Below, piece after piece: positions 42,085 through 49,838 of a stretch of DNA of 64,000 nucleotides. The stretch is from Mucilaginibacter sp. GTDB lineage: Bacteria > Bacteroidota > Bacteroidia > Sphingobacteriales > Sphingobacteriaceae. Numbering within the stretch: position 1 is the stretch's first letter; each line of letters begins with the position of its first letter. The notes beneath the pieces were generated by a model that was given only the letters and a program-made list of their open reading frames with translations, was not told the origin of the DNA and made no database searches. The position numbers were made by a program, and so were the translations under genes. Where the stretch lies: assembly GCF_025359345.1 (NCBI RefSeq), contig NZ_JANYGQ010000028.1:124001-188000 (forward strand), read 5' to 3'.

Positions 42085-42553
42085 TTCTCTTCCTCCGCTG
42101 CCAATCGGCTATTATAGCAACCGGCATCCCAACACACAAAATTAATATCCCAATACCTATAACTACCGGCCAAACGTGCAAAAACGGCTTAAAATCTATC
42201 TTGCTTAATGGCACTACAAACAGGTTCATAATTATCCAGGTAACCATGCCGTAAATAAGACCTGTGACATACTTGTTTTGGCTTATTTTATAAGCAGTGG
42301 GGTAACCCAGGTAAAAGACAATAGTAAAGGCATAGGCAATTATATAGTGAAATAAAATGCCCCACAGCAGCATCGGTGCACCTCCTGTATAGGCTGCTTT
42401 GCCGAACGCGCCACTGGCTATATAGTCGAAAATCACAGCAGGCGGAACTTTATGGGCCCATATTATTGCTGCGAGTGCATCCAAAGTTCCCGTTAAAAAA
42501 CCGGTTAAAACAATAATTAAAAAAGTGCTGCGTTTTTTTGTCGCTATCACCAT
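42077..42553 (-). CDS. Membrane protein of unknown function
   Basis: 158 residues with four hydrophobic segments (TFLIIVLTGFLTGTLDALAA; MLLWGILFHYIIAYAFTIVF; YVTGLIYGMVTWIIMNLFVV; VWPVVIGIGILILCVGMPVA) and a basic C-terminus (DWQRRKRSR). The GTLDALAA and conserved His in LFHYI resemble small DUF1440-like inner-membrane proteins, but I am not certain. The ATG at 42553 is used; a TTG further upstream is unlikely. It is convergent with icd. Confidence 0.75.
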   Translation of the reverse strand: MVIATKKRSTFLIIVLTGFLTGTLDALAAIIWAHKVPPAVIFDYIASGAFGKAAYTGGAPMLLWGILFHYIIAYAFTIVFYLGYPTAYKISQNKYVTGLIYGMVTWIIMNLFVVPLSKIDFKPFLHVWPVVIGIGILILCVGMPVAIIADWQRRKRSR

Positions 42554-42815
42554 TCGTAAAATTTGTGTTATTAAAGGTATGCAAATTTGCAAAAACGGAG
42601 GCAGATTGTATTTTTAGAACTTTGTTTTTAGTTGCAACAGGTGAAAATTTGATGATTTAACTTGTTGTTTACTAAATGTTTGTACGCCTATTTTTATTTC
42701 GTTAAAACTATATTGTGTAATTAATGGTTATAACTCTGAATTTAAATTGGATGCAGGCATTTATAAAGAATGTTATATAATGCAACAACAACCACTAAAT
42801 AAAATAGAACTTAAC

Positions 42816-43397
42816 ATGAAAAAATCAATTTTAATCGTAGCCGCCGCTTTAACTATAGGGCTATTAACCAATAACGTATTTGCTCAAACGCAGCCTGCAA
42901 CCCCGGCGCCAGCAACTCCACCGGCGCAAACAGCTCCGGCTGCAAAAGCCGACTCAGTGAAAGATATTGATGCTACTATAGCTAATGTTGCTGATCTTTC
43001 GTCGCTTACTGCCGACATAAAGGCTGCAAATTTGGATGCAAGCCTAAAAGCAGTTGGTCCGTTTACAGTATTTGCGCCTGACAACGCTGCTTTTAGCGCG
43101 CTGCCAAAAACAACGCTTGATAGTTTGATGAAAGATCCTGTAAAGCTTGCTACCCTGGTGAATGCCCACGTAGTTGCCGGTACCTACGACAAAAAAGGCA
43201 TCATTAAAGCGTTAACAAATGCAACCCGTACAGCAACGTTAAAAACTGTCGACGGGCAAACGCTTACAATAGCAGTTGTAAACAAAAAAGTGCAGATAAA
43301 GGATGCTCACGGCAACACTGCCGAAATAACGTCATTTGACACGCCCGCCACCAATGGAGTTATCCATGGGGTAAACGGGGTATTGATGGCCAAGTAA
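42816..43397 (+). CDS. Secreted fasciclin-domain protein
   Basis: 193 residues from MKKSILIVAAALTIGLL. Signal peptide to about residue 23 (NNVFAQ), a Pro/Ala-rich linker (TQPATPAPATPPAQTAPAAK), then one FAS1 domain. The domain has the H1 motif VGPFTVFAPDNAAFSALP, LVNAHVVAGTYDKKGI and the closing GVIHGVNGVLMA. FAS1 domains act in adhesion or surface binding. Earlier in-frame ATGs (42747, 42780) precede the signal peptide and are rejected. Followed by a strong terminator. Confidence 0.92.
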   Translation: MKKSILIVAAALTIGLLTNNVFAQTQPATPAPATPPAQTAPAAKADSVKDIDATIANVADLSSLTADIKAANLDASLKAVGPFTVFAPDNAAFSALPKTTLDSLMKDPVKLATLVNAHVVAGTYDKKGIIKALTNATRTATLKTVDGQTLTIAVVNKKVQIKDAHGNTAEITSFDTPATNGVIHGVNGVLMAK

Positions 43398-43416
43398 ATA
43401 ATATTAAAATCTTTAT

Positions 43417-43449
43417 AAGCCCGGTACTGGAAACAGTCCGGGCTTTTTT
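43417..43449 (+). terminator. Terminator after the fasciclin gene
   Basis: AAGCCCGG with ACTG pairs with CAGT and CCGGGCTT (one bulged T) over GAAA, then T6. Confidence 0.92.
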
Positions 43450-43500
43450 ATTAGCCCGGACTCATTTGGCCGCAGTTATAGCAGATGTTTTGGGGATATG

Positions 43501-44406
43501 TTATTTCATATACCTGTCCAAAAGCGAAAATATACTTTTCCTTATATAATCTGCATCAAACATCACCCCATAATGAGGTGCACCAGGCACAATAATCAGC
43601 TCGTTTTTTACCCCAACCGCAGTTAAATGCGAACTCAATAACTTTGATTGTTCTGGGTTTACCGATTGATCCCTTTCTCCCTGTACAATTAAAAATGGCG
43701 GGTCACTTTTGTCGATATATGTAATTGGGCTGGCTATTTTAGCTAAATCGGGTCTTGCTGTTACAGTCGCGCCAAGTAAAAGCGACACCGGTGATTTCGG
43801 ATCAGTAGCCTCATTCCCATTCAGCATTGAGAAATCCGAAGGCCCATAAAAATCTAGACAAAGCCTGATTTTGAATCTTGCTTTTTTGCCATCAGCATAA
43901 AAAGTCTTCACATTATCGTTTGCCGATAGCGCCATCATATTAGCCAAATGCCCGCCCGCCGAAAAGCCGATAAGGGCGATGCGATTTTTATCCAAACGGT
44001 ATTTACCTGCATTATCATACAAAAATTCCAGCGCCTGGTTACAATCCTGCATTTGCGCCGGGAAAACGGCAGTTGTGCTGTATCTGTAATCGATGGAAGC
44101 TACGGCATAGCCACTATCAGCAAAAGCTTTAAGCGTTTGGGTCATGTAGCCCATATCGGCATATTTATCATTCAGCATCCATGCGCCGCCATGAATCCAA
44201 ACTATCAGCGGGTAACTGGCCTTTTTTACCGGAGGCAGGTAAATATCGAGCAAATGTTTTTTTAGGGTATCGTTGGCGTAGGGGATGTTGCCATATAGCA
44301 TAGTGCCAGCAGGGAAGATGGAGATTTTGGAATTGATGGGTTGGGCAATAGTTGTGTTCAAGAACACAACAACCATGGCGAAAATTGTGATTAGTTTCTT
44401 TTTCAT
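43501..44406 (-). CDS. Secreted alpha/beta-hydrolase (BD-FAE/esterase type)
   Basis: 301 residues. Signal peptide at about 1-21 (LITIFAMVVVFLNTTIAQ). Oxyanion-hole motif IVWIHGGAW, nucleophile elbow GFSAGGHLANMM, acid in VQGERDQSVN and His in PGAPHYGVMF complete a serine-hydrolase triad. The order fits the BD-FAE/acetyl-esterase group, which deacetylates polysaccharides or short esters. Its start abuts the left inverted repeat of the GIY-YIG cassette, so its promoter region may have been displaced. Confidence 0.9.
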   Translation of the reverse strand: MKKKLITIFAMVVVFLNTTIAQPINSKISIFPAGTMLYGNIPYANDTLKKHLLDIYLPPVKKASYPLIVWIHGGAWMLNDKYADMGYMTQTLKAFADSGYAVASIDYRYSTTAVFPAQMQDCNQALEFLYDNAGKYRLDKNRIALIGFSAGGHLANMMALSANDNVKTFYADGKKARFKIRLCLDFYGPSDFSMLNGNEATDPKSPVSLLLGATVTARPDLAKIASPITYIDKSDPPFLIVQGERDQSVNPEQSKLLSSHLTAVGVKNELIIVPGAPHYGVMFDADYIRKSIFSLLDRYMK

Positions 44407-44412
44407 TATTTT

Positions 44413-44979
44413 TTTGTCATTCTGAGCGATAGCGAAGAATCTTATGCACCGACAGGTCGTCCGCTATCCATTTACCGCAAACCATAAAGTTAGCACAATC
44501 CGATCATATTTAGTGTTCCTGAACATACCTGGGCGGCCATTCCATTATATCTTTATTCAAAAACCTCCAACCAGGGTTTTCATCTTCGATCAATTTTATC
44601 TTCTTGCTTCTCAACCATCCTTTTATCTCCTTTTCCCGCTCAATTGCATGGTTAATATATTGGTGCCTTTCAAACCAAACTAAGTAGTAGCATTTGTATT
44701 TACTTGTAAATCTATCTTTCTGATCGGTGCCGAAGTAGTGCTCACAAAGCCTTCGGTCAAGGTCATTGGTGACACCCGTGTATAAAACCTTTTTAGTTGA
44801 ATTTGTAAGGATATAGGTATAGAAATTATAGGTGCGCATTGTAGAATAAATATAGAGACTTTTTTATTTAAACATTTTGACTCATAGCCGTAAAAAAATG
44901 GTTATCACAAAGTTCGTTACCTTTCAATCACATACTTGTCGCAAGTAGAAGATTCTTCGCTCGCGCTCAGAATGACAAA
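44413..44979. mobile_element. GIY-YIG cassette flanked by 31-bp inverted repeats
   Basis: The left end (44413-44443) reads TTTGTCATTCTGAGCG, ATAGCGAAGAATCTT. The right end (44949-44979) is its reverse complement except for two adjacent bases (AT against CG), so 29 of 31 positions match by hand count. A single gene, the GIY-YIG nuclease, lies between. No target-site duplication is evident. The right end is 10 bp from the nuoB stop and the left end 7 bp from the esterase start. Whether it moves is inference; no transposase is present. Confidence 0.7.
44510..44839 (-). CDS. Stand-alone GIY-YIG nuclease
   Basis: 109 residues. The GIY equivalent is YTYIL (7-11) and the YIG equivalent YTG (20-22). 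The catalytic Arg is at 29 or 30 (DLDRRLCEH), and the metal-binding Glu is probably E67 or E69 in HAIEREKEIKGW. It is the minimal YhbQ/UvrC-N-like domain with no DNA-binding extension. Small members are abundant in Bacteroidota, some in repair, others mobile. Here it is the only gene between two long inverted repeats. Confidence 0.92.
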   Translation of the reverse strand: MRTYNFYTYILTNSTKKVLYTGVTNDLDRRLCEHYFGTDQKDRFTSKYKCYYLVWFERHQYINHAIEREKEIKGWLRSKKIKLIEDENPGWRFLNKDIMEWPPRYVQEH

Positions 44980-44988
44980 GAAGGTCTT

Positions 44989-45471
44989 CTAAACCCCCAG
45001 CAATCTTTCCCCTTCAATCTTCTTCTGTAATTCCAAAATCGCCCCTATCAAAGCTTCTGGTCGTGGGGGACAGCCTTGCACATACACGTCAACAGGTATC
45101 ACCCTGTCCACTCCCTTAACAACATGGTAACCGTGCTGCCAGTAGGGGCCGCCGCAGTTAGAGCATGAACCCATCGAGATTACATATTTTGGCTCCGGCA
45201 TTTGCTCGTACAAGCGTTTGATACGTTCCGCCATTTTAAAGGTAACAGTGCCTGCGATGATGATAACATCAGCCTGCCGGGCTGACGGACGTGGGAAAAC
45301 GCCGTAACGGTCCAAATCGTAAGTAGAGGCAAAGGCGCCCATAAACTCGATTGCACAGCAGGCTATACCAAAGCTTAAAGGCCAAAGCGATGATAACCGC
45401 GCCCAGTTAAGCATGTCGTTCATTTTGGTGATTACAACACCGCCGCTTTCACTTGTCAAATCACTGCTCAT
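44989..45471 (-). CDS. nuoB: NADH-quinone oxidoreductase subunit B
   Basis: 160 residues. It carries the N2 [4Fe-4S] cluster next to the quinone site. Ligands: Cys38 and Cys39 (GIACCAIEFMG), Cys103 (MGSCSNCGGPY) and Cys134 (VQGCPPRPEAL). It starts within the end of nuoA (11-bp overlap) and is therefore translationally coupled to it. nuoC, expected next, is absent; the GIY-YIG cassette begins 10 bp downstream. Confidence 0.97.
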   Translation of the reverse strand: MSSDLTSESGGVVITKMNDMLNWARLSSLWPLSFGIACCAIEFMGAFASTYDLDRYGVFPRPSARQADVIIIAGTVTFKMAERIKRLYEQMPEPKYVISMGSCSNCGGPYWQHGYHVVKGVDRVIPVDVYVQGCPPRPEALIGAILELQKKIEGERLLGV

Positions 45472-46078
45472 TTGTTGGCTTTTTAAAGGTTGGTTTAAAC
45501 ATGGGTTTAGTTGGAGCGGTTGTAGTAGTTGAAGATGTTGTAGTGGTTGAAGGCGTTGAAATCATTTCCACAGGTTCAGCGTTAAATGCTTTTATCTTGT
45601 AGCTGCTTTGCTCCGCGTTCAGTTTTTCATAAAATGATTTGGGTATAAAAGTGTCTGTTGTAGGCACAATTGGCTTTGGTTTTATCCAGTCAAGGTCGCC
45701 TTTTACCCAAACGTAGGCTAGGCCGAGTATTAATATCCCTAAAAATACAAACATTTCGGTTAATGCCAGCCAGCCCCAGCGTGGCTCAAAATTGTTTATC
45801 TCGTGGCTGCCAAATACCGTTGCCCACGGAAAAATAAATACCATTTCTACATCGAACAGTAAGAATACCAGCGCAATAACATAAAACCGCGAGTTAAACG
45901 GGAGCCAGGCATTGCCCGTAACCTCTTCGCCGCATTCGTACGACGTCAGCTTTTCAGGAGTCGGATTTTTGGGCGCTAAAAGCCTGTTTATGAAAAAAGC
46001 GAAGCATACCATTATTATTCCTGTAATTAAGAAGATAAGTATCTTGCCAAATTCTGATATTTGCGAAACCCCTGCCAT
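45461..46078 (-). CDS. nuoA: NADH-quinone oxidoreductase subunit A
   Basis: 205 residues from the ATG at 46078 (MAGVSQISEFGKILIFL). Three transmembrane helices, with the conserved loop LTSYECGEEVTGNAWLPFNS and RFYVIALVFLLFDVEMVFIF. A C-terminal extension of about 75 residues beyond the normal end contains a Thr/Ser/Pro-rich tract and a basic tail (MFKPTFKKPTNEQ). The start overlaps the start of the divergent flavoprotein gene in the sequence CATG. A longer frame to 46228 would run through the other gene and is rejected. Confidence 0.94.
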   Translation of the reverse strand: MAGVSQISEFGKILIFLITGIIMVCFAFFINRLLAPKNPTPEKLTSYECGEEVTGNAWLPFNSRFYVIALVFLLFDVEMVFIFPWATVFGSHEINNFEPRWGWLALTEMFVFLGILILGLAYVWVKGDLDWIKPKPIVPTTDTFIPKSFYEKLNAEQSSYKIKAFNAEPVEMISTPSTTTTSSTTTTAPTKPMFKPTFKKPTNEQ

Positions 46079-46091
46079 GACAGCAAATTTA
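46056..46091. promoter_or_regulatory. Interlocked divergent promoters at overlapping start codons
   Basis: For nuoA (minus): TAAATTTG at 46084-46091, an exact TAnnTTTG match, 5 nt before its ATG. For the flavoprotein (plus): GATATTTG at 46056-46063, one mismatch, 13 nt before its ATG. Each promoter lies inside the other gene's coding region. The two ATGs share bases in CATG (46076-46079). Confidence 0.6.
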
Positions 46092-47291
46092 ACAAAACAA
46101 ACCCATTTTGATGCTATAATTATTGGCGGCGGCGCCTGTGGTTTAATGTGTGCCGTGCAAGCCGGCTTTTTAGGTAAGCGCACGCTGGTGTTGGAGAAGA
46201 ACGATAAAGTGGGCGCCAAAATACTCATCAGCGGTGGCGGGCGCTGTAATTATACCAACCTGTATGCTTCTGCACAGCAGTTTATTTCGGCAAATCCGCA
46301 TTTTTGTAAGTCCACCCTTTCACAATGGACGGTTGAGGATACCATCAACTTTTTTGAAACCTACGGCATTATCGGCAAAGAGAAAACCCTGGGCCAGCTT
46401 TTTCCTGAAAGTGATAATGCACGCGATGTGGTGAAAGTATTCACCTCGCTTTGTGTCGATTTAAGCCAGGAGATTTGGTGCGATACAGCTGTTGAAAATA
46501 TTGAGCAAGTTGCTGGCGGTTTTAACGTTTCACTGGAAAGGCACGGCAAAACCCAAAACTTGTTTGCACCAAAGGTAGTAGTTGCTTCCGGTGGTTTGCC
46601 CATCCCCAAAATGGGCGCTACCGATTTTGGCTTACGTATTGCCCGTAAATTCAACCTTAAAATAGACGATACTGCGCCTGCGCTGGTGCCGCTTACCATT
46701 ACCGGTAAAGACCAGCCCTGGTACGAACAGTTATCAGGCAATAGCATTTTCTGCCGGGTTTGGAACGACAGGATTAGCTTTGAGGAAAATATCCTGTTTA
46801 CTCATTGGGGGCTGAGCGGCCCGGCTATCCTGCAAATATCATCCTACTGGCGCCCCGGGGAGTTTATTTATATCGATTTATTGCCGAATCAAAATATAGC
46901 AGAACTTATCCAGGCAGAACGCGAGGCCAATGGTAAAAAAATGCTGTTGGCGTACCTGGCCAACCTGTTTACCCGAAAATTTGCCGAGGCATTAAGCGAT
47001 AAGCTGCCGGTTGATAAAAACCTTGCATCGTTAAGTAAAGCTGATATCGAAAACATCAATAGCCTTATCCACGAGTTTAAAGTAAAACCGGCAGGGGATA
47101 AGGGCTATGACAAGGCCGAGGTAATGCGCGGCGGCGTATCAACTGATGAACTGTCGTCCAAAACACTCGAGGTGAAAAAAGTGCCGGGCCTGTACTACGG
47201 CGGCGAATGCGTGGATGTTACCGGCTGGCTGGGCGGCTACAACTTTCAATGGGCATGGGCAAGCGGATTCGTAATAGCTCAGGGAATTTAA
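46077..47291 (+). CDS. BaiN/HI0933-like FAD-dependent oxidoreductase
   Basis: 404 residues. Rossmann FAD motif FDAIIIGGGACGLMCAVQAG at the N-terminus, second motif NDKVGAKILISGGGRCNYTN, and the C-terminal LSSKTLEVKKVPGLYYGGEC, VDVTGWLGGYNFQWAWASG typical of the BaiN/RdsA family. Family members are NAD(P)/FAD enzymes; reaction in most organisms is unproven. It is divergent from nuoA with overlapping start codons. The ATG at 46077 is used: an earlier frame from 45912 would read through nuoA. Confidence 0.92.
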   Translation: MTANLTKQTHFDAIIIGGGACGLMCAVQAGFLGKRTLVLEKNDKVGAKILISGGGRCNYTNLYASAQQFISANPHFCKSTLSQWTVEDTINFFETYGIIGKEKTLGQLFPESDNARDVVKVFTSLCVDLSQEIWCDTAVENIEQVAGGFNVSLERHGKTQNLFAPKVVVASGGLPIPKMGATDFGLRIARKFNLKIDDTAPALVPLTITGKDQPWYEQLSGNSIFCRVWNDRISFEENILFTHWGLSGPAILQISSYWRPGEFIYIDLLPNQNIAELIQAEREANGKKMLLAYLANLFTRKFAEALSDKLPVDKNLASLSKADIENINSLIHEFKVKPAGDKGYDKAEVMRGGVSTDELSSKTLEVKKVPGLYYGGECVDVTGWLGGYNFQWAWASGFVIAQGI

Positions 47292-47407
47292 TAGAAATAT
47301 TTCAACACCACCTGCTATTTGCTTATTTCTCAATTTTTCACCATCTTTAATTAAAGTATTAAAAACTAAATAGTTATCACTGGATCCTATTTGAACCCCG
47401 ACCCATT

Positions 47408-47857
47408 ATGAGAAAAATTTTAATGAGCGCCATTGTTTTGATTGTTTTCTCCCTATCAATCATCCTGTTCCAGATAAGCTGTAAAAAAGGTGCATTGGCC
47501 GATACGACACCGGCCACCACTTCTACCATCCATGGATTATGGGTTGGTACTTATGACGTTAAAGATCAGCCCGGATTGGGACTACAATATTTTAGCCTGA
47601 TTATAAAACCTGACGGGACAATGATTACAGACAGCCAGGGAGCCAACCAGCAGCACCTTGCACCCGGTACCTGGACGTTAAAATCGGATACGCTGAAATG
47701 CAGTTTTACCTGCGTTTATGGGGTTTCGTATAATATTGGGATAAACGAAGTTACTGTTGCTGTTTGGGATAAAAAGAACAATAAATTAACAGGTATGTGG
47801 AAGAACAGCGCTGCGCCGATAGATTCGGGTAAAATTGTTTTGAGTAAGGTTAACTGA
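47408..47857 (+). CDS. Lipoprotein, lipocalin-like fold suspected
   Basis: 149 residues. Lipoprotein signal with lipidation Cys in LFQISCKKG (about 25). The mature part has alternating beta-strand patterns: STIHGLWVGTYDV, YFSLIIKPDGTMITDS, APGTWTLKSDTLKCSFT, KLTGMWKNS. This order (G-W-x-G-xY ... G-T ... W-x-L ... L-x-G-x-W) is typical of lipocalin-like domains of Bacteroidota. Ligand unknown. Monocistronic. Confidence 0.75.
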   Translation: MRKILMSAIVLIVFSLSIILFQISCKKGALADTTPATTSTIHGLWVGTYDVKDQPGLGLQYFSLIIKPDGTMITDSQGANQQHLAPGTWTLKSDTLKCSFTCVYGVSYNIGINEVTVAVWDKKNNKLTGMWKNSAAPIDSGKIVLSKVN

Positions 47858-47895
47858 TTATAGCCAGTCGCCGATTATTTAGAAAAATGAAGCTT

Positions 47896-48606
47896 TTATT
47901 TTTTCGCTTTTTCGGCGGCTTTTACTTGCCTGAAATAATTTATCAGTCTGTCTATATTCGCAAGCATATAAACTTTGGCGTGTATTTTATCAACAACTTC
48001 GGGTTCATCGCCCATAATATCGGTCATTACATCTTCAAAGTTTTCATTGGTGAGGCGTTTCATCGCGGCTGTGTTTTCGCCGTAGTACCAGGCGACTTTT
48101 TCGTTGCTGCCGTCGCCGCCTTTGCCACCAAAAATCGGGATCGTACCGCCGACACCTACACCCACACCGCTGCCGTAACCACCTGTACCTGCTCCGATGC
48201 CTATCCCCGGCGAAAACCCGAAGCCAGAACCACCACCGCCTTTGCCTGCACCACCGGCCATATACACCTTTATATCTTCGTTTACCACAACTTTTACAAA
48301 GTCGAGTTCGCGTTTTGCCCATTGCTCGTTGCCGGGTGCGTGGGCAACCACAAAACTATCACGGCCCGCTACAAACGATTTGAGTTCGCCGGCGCTTAAC
48401 TTAAACGGATTTGATTTATCATTCTCCCGAAATTCGATAAAACCTTCATCCTTAACCGGGCCTTTGGCCGATGGGTTGATGCGGATAAAACCTGTTTCGG
48501 TATTACCTTTTATATCGGTAAAACGGCCGGGCTGCCATTTTTGAGCCTGCAATTTTGCTGATACAAATGTCAACATGAAAAATAAAATGATTAAAATTGA
48601 GCGCAT
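47896..48606 (-). CDS. Secreted protein with glycine-rich centre
   Basis: 236 residues. Signal peptide at 1-21 (ILFFMLTFVSAKLQAQ). An N-terminal domain (KWQPGRFTDIKGNTETGFIR) and an adjoining GELKSFVAGRDSFVV segment have beta-strand character. Residues about 117-168 are a glycine-rich region with regular GxGxG spacing (GGAGKGGGGSGFGFSPGIGI). A helical C-terminus ends KAAEKAKK. I do not recognise the family. It may be a surface or adhesion protein; no catalytic motif is visible. Confidence 0.7.
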   Translation of the reverse strand: MRSILIILFFMLTFVSAKLQAQKWQPGRFTDIKGNTETGFIRINPSAKGPVKDEGFIEFRENDKSNPFKLSAGELKSFVAGRDSFVVAHAPGNEQWAKRELDFVKVVVNEDIKVYMAGGAGKGGGGSGFGFSPGIGIGAGTGGYGSGVGVGVGGTIPIFGGKGGDGSNEKVAWYYGENTAAMKRLTNENFEDVMTDIMGDEPEVVDKIHAKVYMLANIDRLINYFRQVKAAEKAKK

Positions 48607-48617
48607 AATAATTATTG

Positions 48618-48733
48618 AACACTAATCTTCACGAATTAAAACGAATTGACTTGTCTAATTAACCCGGACTAATTTAAAGCGAATTTGCTTTTTAATTCGT
48701 GTAATTCGCAATAATTAGTGGGAATTCGTGATT
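48618..48733. repeat. Word-repeat inverted spacer (CACGAATT family), copy 2
   Basis: AACACTAATCTTCACGAATT, AAAACGAATTG (48618-48649) face TTTAATTCGTGTAATTCG, AATAATTAGTGGGAATTCGTG (48691-48730). It separates the divergent Gly-rich gene and ltaE. Words match those at 24290-24512. Confidence 0.78.
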
Positions 48734-48760
48734 ATTTAACGCAATTTTAGCAGATTTAAT

Positions 48761-49777
48761 ATGATGATTGTTGACTTAAGAAGCGATACCGTTACCAAAC
48801 CAACCCCCGGGATGCTGGAGGCAATGTTTAATGCCAAAGTAGGCGACGATGTTTTTGGCGAGGACGAAACCGTAAACGCGCTTGAAGCAAAAACTGCTGA
48901 AATGTTCGGCATGGAAGCCGGGATCTTTTGTCCATCAGGTACCATGACCAATCAAATTGCCATTAAGTGCTTCACCCAGCCACTGGATGAATTGATTGCC
49001 GACCAAACGGCACACGTTTACCGCTACGAGGGTGGGGGCATAGCCTTTAATTCTGCCGTGTCAACCCGCTTATTAAATGGTTACCGTGGAATAATCACTG
49101 CCGAAATGATTGAGCCGGAAATTAACGACGAAAATAACGTGCACTACCCGCATACCAGCCTGGTAGTGCTGGAAAATACCGTTAACAAAGGAGGGGGCAG
49201 TTGTTACACTTTAGAACAAATTAAACCAATAGCCGTACTTTGTCAAAACAAAGGGCTAAAACTTCACCTTGATGGCGCCCGCATATTTAACGCCCTTGCA
49301 CATACAGGCGATAGTGCCGCCGACTATGGCAAATATTTCGATGGCATATCTGTTTGCCTGTCAAAAGGCCTAGGGGCGCCGGTGGGATCAGTTTTTTTAG
49401 CTGATAAACAAACCATAAAATATGCCCGTCGTATACGCAAGGTTTTGGGTGGTGGCATGCGCCAGGCAGGCTTTTTAGCAGCCGCTGGTGTTTACGCGCT
49501 CGACCATCATGTTGAGCGGCTAAAGGTCGATCATGCGCATGCCCGTATATTGGCAACTGAACTAAGCCACTGTGGTTGGGTTGCCAATGTGCTCCCGCAG
49601 GAAACAAATATCATTTTGTTTGATACAGTTGAACCCGCAGCAGTAGTATTGGAAAAACTTGCCGAACATGGTGTAAAGGCCAACTCAACCGATAAGCACC
49701 GCATCCGTTTTGTGCTGCACCTTGATGTGCACGCCGAACAGGTGGAGCATGTGGTTGGAGTTTTAAAAGGCATATAG
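48761..49777 (+). CDS. ltaE: Low-specificity L-threonine aldolase
   Basis: 338 residues, PLP-dependent. It cleaves threonine or allo-threonine to glycine and acetaldehyde. Marks: VDLRSDTVTKPTPGMLEAM, GDDVFGEDETVN, the Asp in LHLDGARIFNA, and the PLP Lys in VCLSKGLGAPVGSV. Length is normal. Two ATGs lie at the start (MMIVD); either could be used. Its TAG stop is the first triplet of a word-repeat hairpin shared with the convergent aldo/keto reductase. Confidence 0.94.
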   Translation: MMIVDLRSDTVTKPTPGMLEAMFNAKVGDDVFGEDETVNALEAKTAEMFGMEAGIFCPSGTMTNQIAIKCFTQPLDELIADQTAHVYRYEGGGIAFNSAVSTRLLNGYRGIITAEMIEPEINDENNVHYPHTSLVVLENTVNKGGGSCYTLEQIKPIAVLCQNKGLKLHLDGARIFNALAHTGDSAADYGKYFDGISVCLSKGLGAPVGSVFLADKQTIKYARRIRKVLGGGMRQAGFLAAAGVYALDHHVERLKVDHAHARILATELSHCGWVANVLPQETNIILFDTVEPAAVVLEKLAEHGVKANSTDKHRIRFVLHLDVHAEQVEHVVGVLKGI

Positions 49778-49838
49778 TTGATGGTTCATAGTTCATAGTA
49801 ATTTTGGCTATGATCTATGAACCATCAACCATGAACTA
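49775..49838. repeat. Word-repeat hairpin (ATGGTTCATAG family), copy 1
   Basis: GTTGATGGTTCATAG plus TTCATAG (49777-49798) pairs with the right arm (about 49808-49829) at 21 of 22 positions, loop about 9 nt. The arms continue outward to the stop codons. Both convergent genes end with the TAG that opens their arm (TAGTTGATGG on plus, TAGTTCATGG on minus). Confidence 0.92.

Noticed and set aside
44413..44979. The GIY-YIG cassette as a classical insertion sequence
   Set aside because: No DDE, Y1 or serine transposase and no target-site duplication; kept only as a candidate mobile unit.
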